Assembly (NCBI GenBank): GCA_017613475.1
Contig: JAGADT010000019.1
Span: forward strand, 1-7,474
Length of the DNA: 7,474 nucleotides
Origin: Desulfovibrionaceae bacterium
Lineage (GTDB): Bacteria > Desulfobacterota > Desulfovibrionia > Desulfovibrionales > Desulfovibrionaceae
Direction of reading: 5' to 3'
Of the stretch, positions 6,099-7,474 are shown piece by piece (the stretch's first letter is position 1; every line of letters begins with the position of its first letter). The notes beneath the pieces were generated by a model that had not been told where the DNA came from, searched no databases, and saw only the letters and a program-made list of their open reading frames with translations. A program made the translations under genes and the position numbers.

Positions 6099-7474
6099 AT
6101 GTCTATGGAGAAAAGAGAAGCGGACAGCATTGAGATTTTTGGTGCCTGTGAAAATAATCTCAAATCGGTAGATGTGACAATCCCAAAGGGCAGACTTGTT
6201 GTGTTCGCGGGTGTTTCTGGATCAGGCAAAAGCTCTCTGGCATTTGACACAATCGCAGTGGAATCCGAACGGGAATGGCAGCAATCTTATCCGCTGTTTA
6301 TACGGAATAAGATGCCGCATTATGACAGGCCGAAGATGGATGAAATTCGTAATCTGACTCCTGCAATAGTGATCGATCAGCATGCAATCGGCGCGACGTC
6401 TCGCTCCACGGTGGGCACGGCGGTAGATGTGGCTCCGCTCATGCGTTTGCTCTTTTCTCGTGTTGGAACCCCGAGCGCGGGCGGGTCTATGGCGTATTCA
6501 TTCAATCATCCAGCTGGAATGTGCCCGGACTGCACAGGTATTGGAGAGCAGCTGGAATTGATTGAAGAGAGCATGTTTGACCGGGACAAAACGCTTGCTG
6601 AGGGGGCTATTCTGTTCAGCCAGTTTTCCACTGGCTGGCAGAGACATTTATACCAAAACAATTCTTTTCTCGACCCTGAAAAGACATTGCGTGACTTTAC
6701 AGATGAGGAATGGGATACGCTGAAATATGGTTCCAAAGAGCCAGTCAAAGTGGGCATCCGTTCCAACAATACCGGACGTGTGGATATGGTGGACTATGAG
6801 GGCGTGTTTCCGCGTTTTGAGCGGGTCTATATGCGGCGGGACATCACAAAGCTGAAAAAGAGCTTGCAGGAGGAGATCATGTCCCATGTACGGCACGGAT
6901 TCTGCCGTACATGCGGAGGTTCGGGGTTAAATCCCAAGGCGCTGGCGTCAAAGATCAACGGCAGGAACATCGTAGACTGCATGGATATGACGGCTTCGGA
7001 TCTGCTTTGTTTTTTGATGGAAATTGACACTCCGCGAGGCGTTTCCTTGGCGAAACAGATCGCGGAATACCTGCAGCGGATGATAGATGTGGGCATCGGC
7101 TATCTTTCCCTTTCCCGCAAAACTGAAACGCTCTCAGGCGGAGAGGCGCAGCGTCTCAAGATGGTGCGCAGCCTTGGGGGGTATATCAACAATATCACCT
7201 ATATCTTTGATGAGCCGACGGCTGGGCTTCATCCAGCGGATGCGGAGCGGATCGGCAAGCTGCTCTGTGAGCTTAGGGACAAGCACAACAACGTGCTGGT
7301 GGTTGAGCACAGCCGCCAGATGCTGTCTCTGGCAGACCATATTATTGAGATGGGACCTGGCGCAGGTGCAAAAGGCGGAATGATCGTCTTTGAAGGAAGT
7401 CTCTCTGAACTGGAAAAAGCCGGTACCCTTACAGCGGAGACATACCGGAAAAAGATCGCCATAAATAGGAATCC
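6099..7474 (+). CDS. UvrA-like ABC ATPase lacking the UvrB-binding domain (C-terminus cut by the window edge)
   Basis: 458 residues are visible, covering the first of the two ATPase halves of a UvrA-family protein. Walker A GVSGSGKS is at 38-45, followed by SLAFDT as in UvrA. A stretch matching the UvrA PRSTVGT region ends at RVGTPS (121-126). SFNHPAG and a CPDC zinc pair (C142, C145) follow within 20 residues, where full UvrA has an extra domain of over 100 residues that binds UvrB. A second zinc pair is C269/C272 (CRTCGGSGL). Signature LSGGEAQR is at 345-352, Walker B IFDEP at 369-373 and the switch histidine H404 in VVEH. The second ATPase half should lie beyond the edge. Such short UvrA paralogues (UvrA2, DrrC-like) bind DNA and are linked to tolerance of DNA-damaging or intercalating drugs rather than UvrABC incision. 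GC content is near 50% in sampled lines, and TCA and TTA codons recur, unlike the neighbours, which suggests transfer from a Firmicute. Family assignment is firm; the function is inferred. Confidence 0.88.
   Translation, partial: MSMEKREADSIEIFGACENNLKSVDVTIPKGRLVVFAGVSGSGKSSLAFDTIAVESEREWQQSYPLFIRNKMPHYDRPKMDEIRNLTPAIVIDQHAIGATSRSTVGTAVDVAPLMRLLFSRVGTPSAGGSMAYSFNHPAGMCPDCTGIGEQLELIEESMFDRDKTLAEGAILFSQFSTGWQRHLYQNNSFLDPEKTLRDFTDEEWDTLKYGSKEPVKVGIRSNNTGRVDMVDYEGVFPRFERVYMRRDITKLKKSLQEEIMSHVRHGFCRTCGGSGLNPKALASKINGRNIVDCMDMTASDLLCFLMEIDTPRGVSLAKQIAEYLQRMIDVGIGYLSLSRKTETLSGGEAQRLKMVRSLGGYINNITYIFDEPTAGLHPADAERIGKLLCELRDKHNNVLVVEHSRQMLSLADHIIEMGPGAGAKGGMIVFEGSLSELEKAGTLTAETYRKKIAINRN

Noticed and set aside
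5936..6250. 104-residue minus-strand frame over the spacer and the start of the UvrA-like gene
   Set aside because: Its N-terminal part (RELLPDPETPANTTS) is the reverse reading of the UvrA Walker A region, a known type of false frame, and the rest crosses the terminator.

Overview
The window looks like chromosomal DNA of a GC-rich anaerobic proteobacterium. The gut Desulfovibrionaceae (Desulfovibrio, Bilophila or Mailhella type) are my best guess. I infer this from the very long fused FAD/iron-sulfur oxidoreductase, a kind I associate with sulfate reducers and their relatives, and from the codon bias of the first three genes. The last gene has a different base and codon composition and looks acquired from a Firmicute-like donor.

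Layout: (1) Positions 1-1914, minus strand: a probable two-gene operon. A PHP-superfamily phosphatase of the histidinol-phosphatase type comes first, followed by a soluble double-cassette ABC ATPase of the ModF/PhrA kind that runs off the left edge. (2) Positions 1915-2368: a divergent control region. It holds a minus-strand sigma70-like promoter whose -35 and -10 elements each lie in a perfect palindrome, and at least one plausible plus-strand promoter. (3) Positions 2369-5935, plus strand: one 1188-residue protein joining an N-terminal domain of unknown function (DUF3683-like), a GlcD/D-lactate-dehydrogenase-type flavoprotein, a two-cluster ferredoxin module and a double CCG (GlpC/GlcF-like) module. 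It is followed by a strong intrinsic terminator. (4) Positions 5983-6098: a short AT-richer spacer. (5) Positions 6099-7474, plus strand: the first ATPase half of a UvrA-like ABC protein that lacks the UvrB-binding domain and runs off the right edge.

How the parts work together: the oxidoreductase should take electrons from a 2-hydroxyacid through FAD and two [4Fe-4S] clusters to the CCG module, which in related enzymes passes them to quinone or another carrier. Its substrate cannot be read from the sequence. The phosphatase and the ModF-like ATPase appear to be co-transcribed, but no histidine-biosynthesis, molybdate-transport or permease gene is in view, so a shared pathway is not shown. 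The UvrA-like protein probably does not act in standard UvrABC repair, and its relatives are often linked to tolerance of DNA-binding drugs. I saw no RNA genes, CRISPR arrays, insertion sequences or integrase genes. I do not see a clearly new multi-gene system here. The points most worth a second look are the palindrome-embedded promoter, the all-in-one oxidoreductase and the acquired UvrA paralogue.
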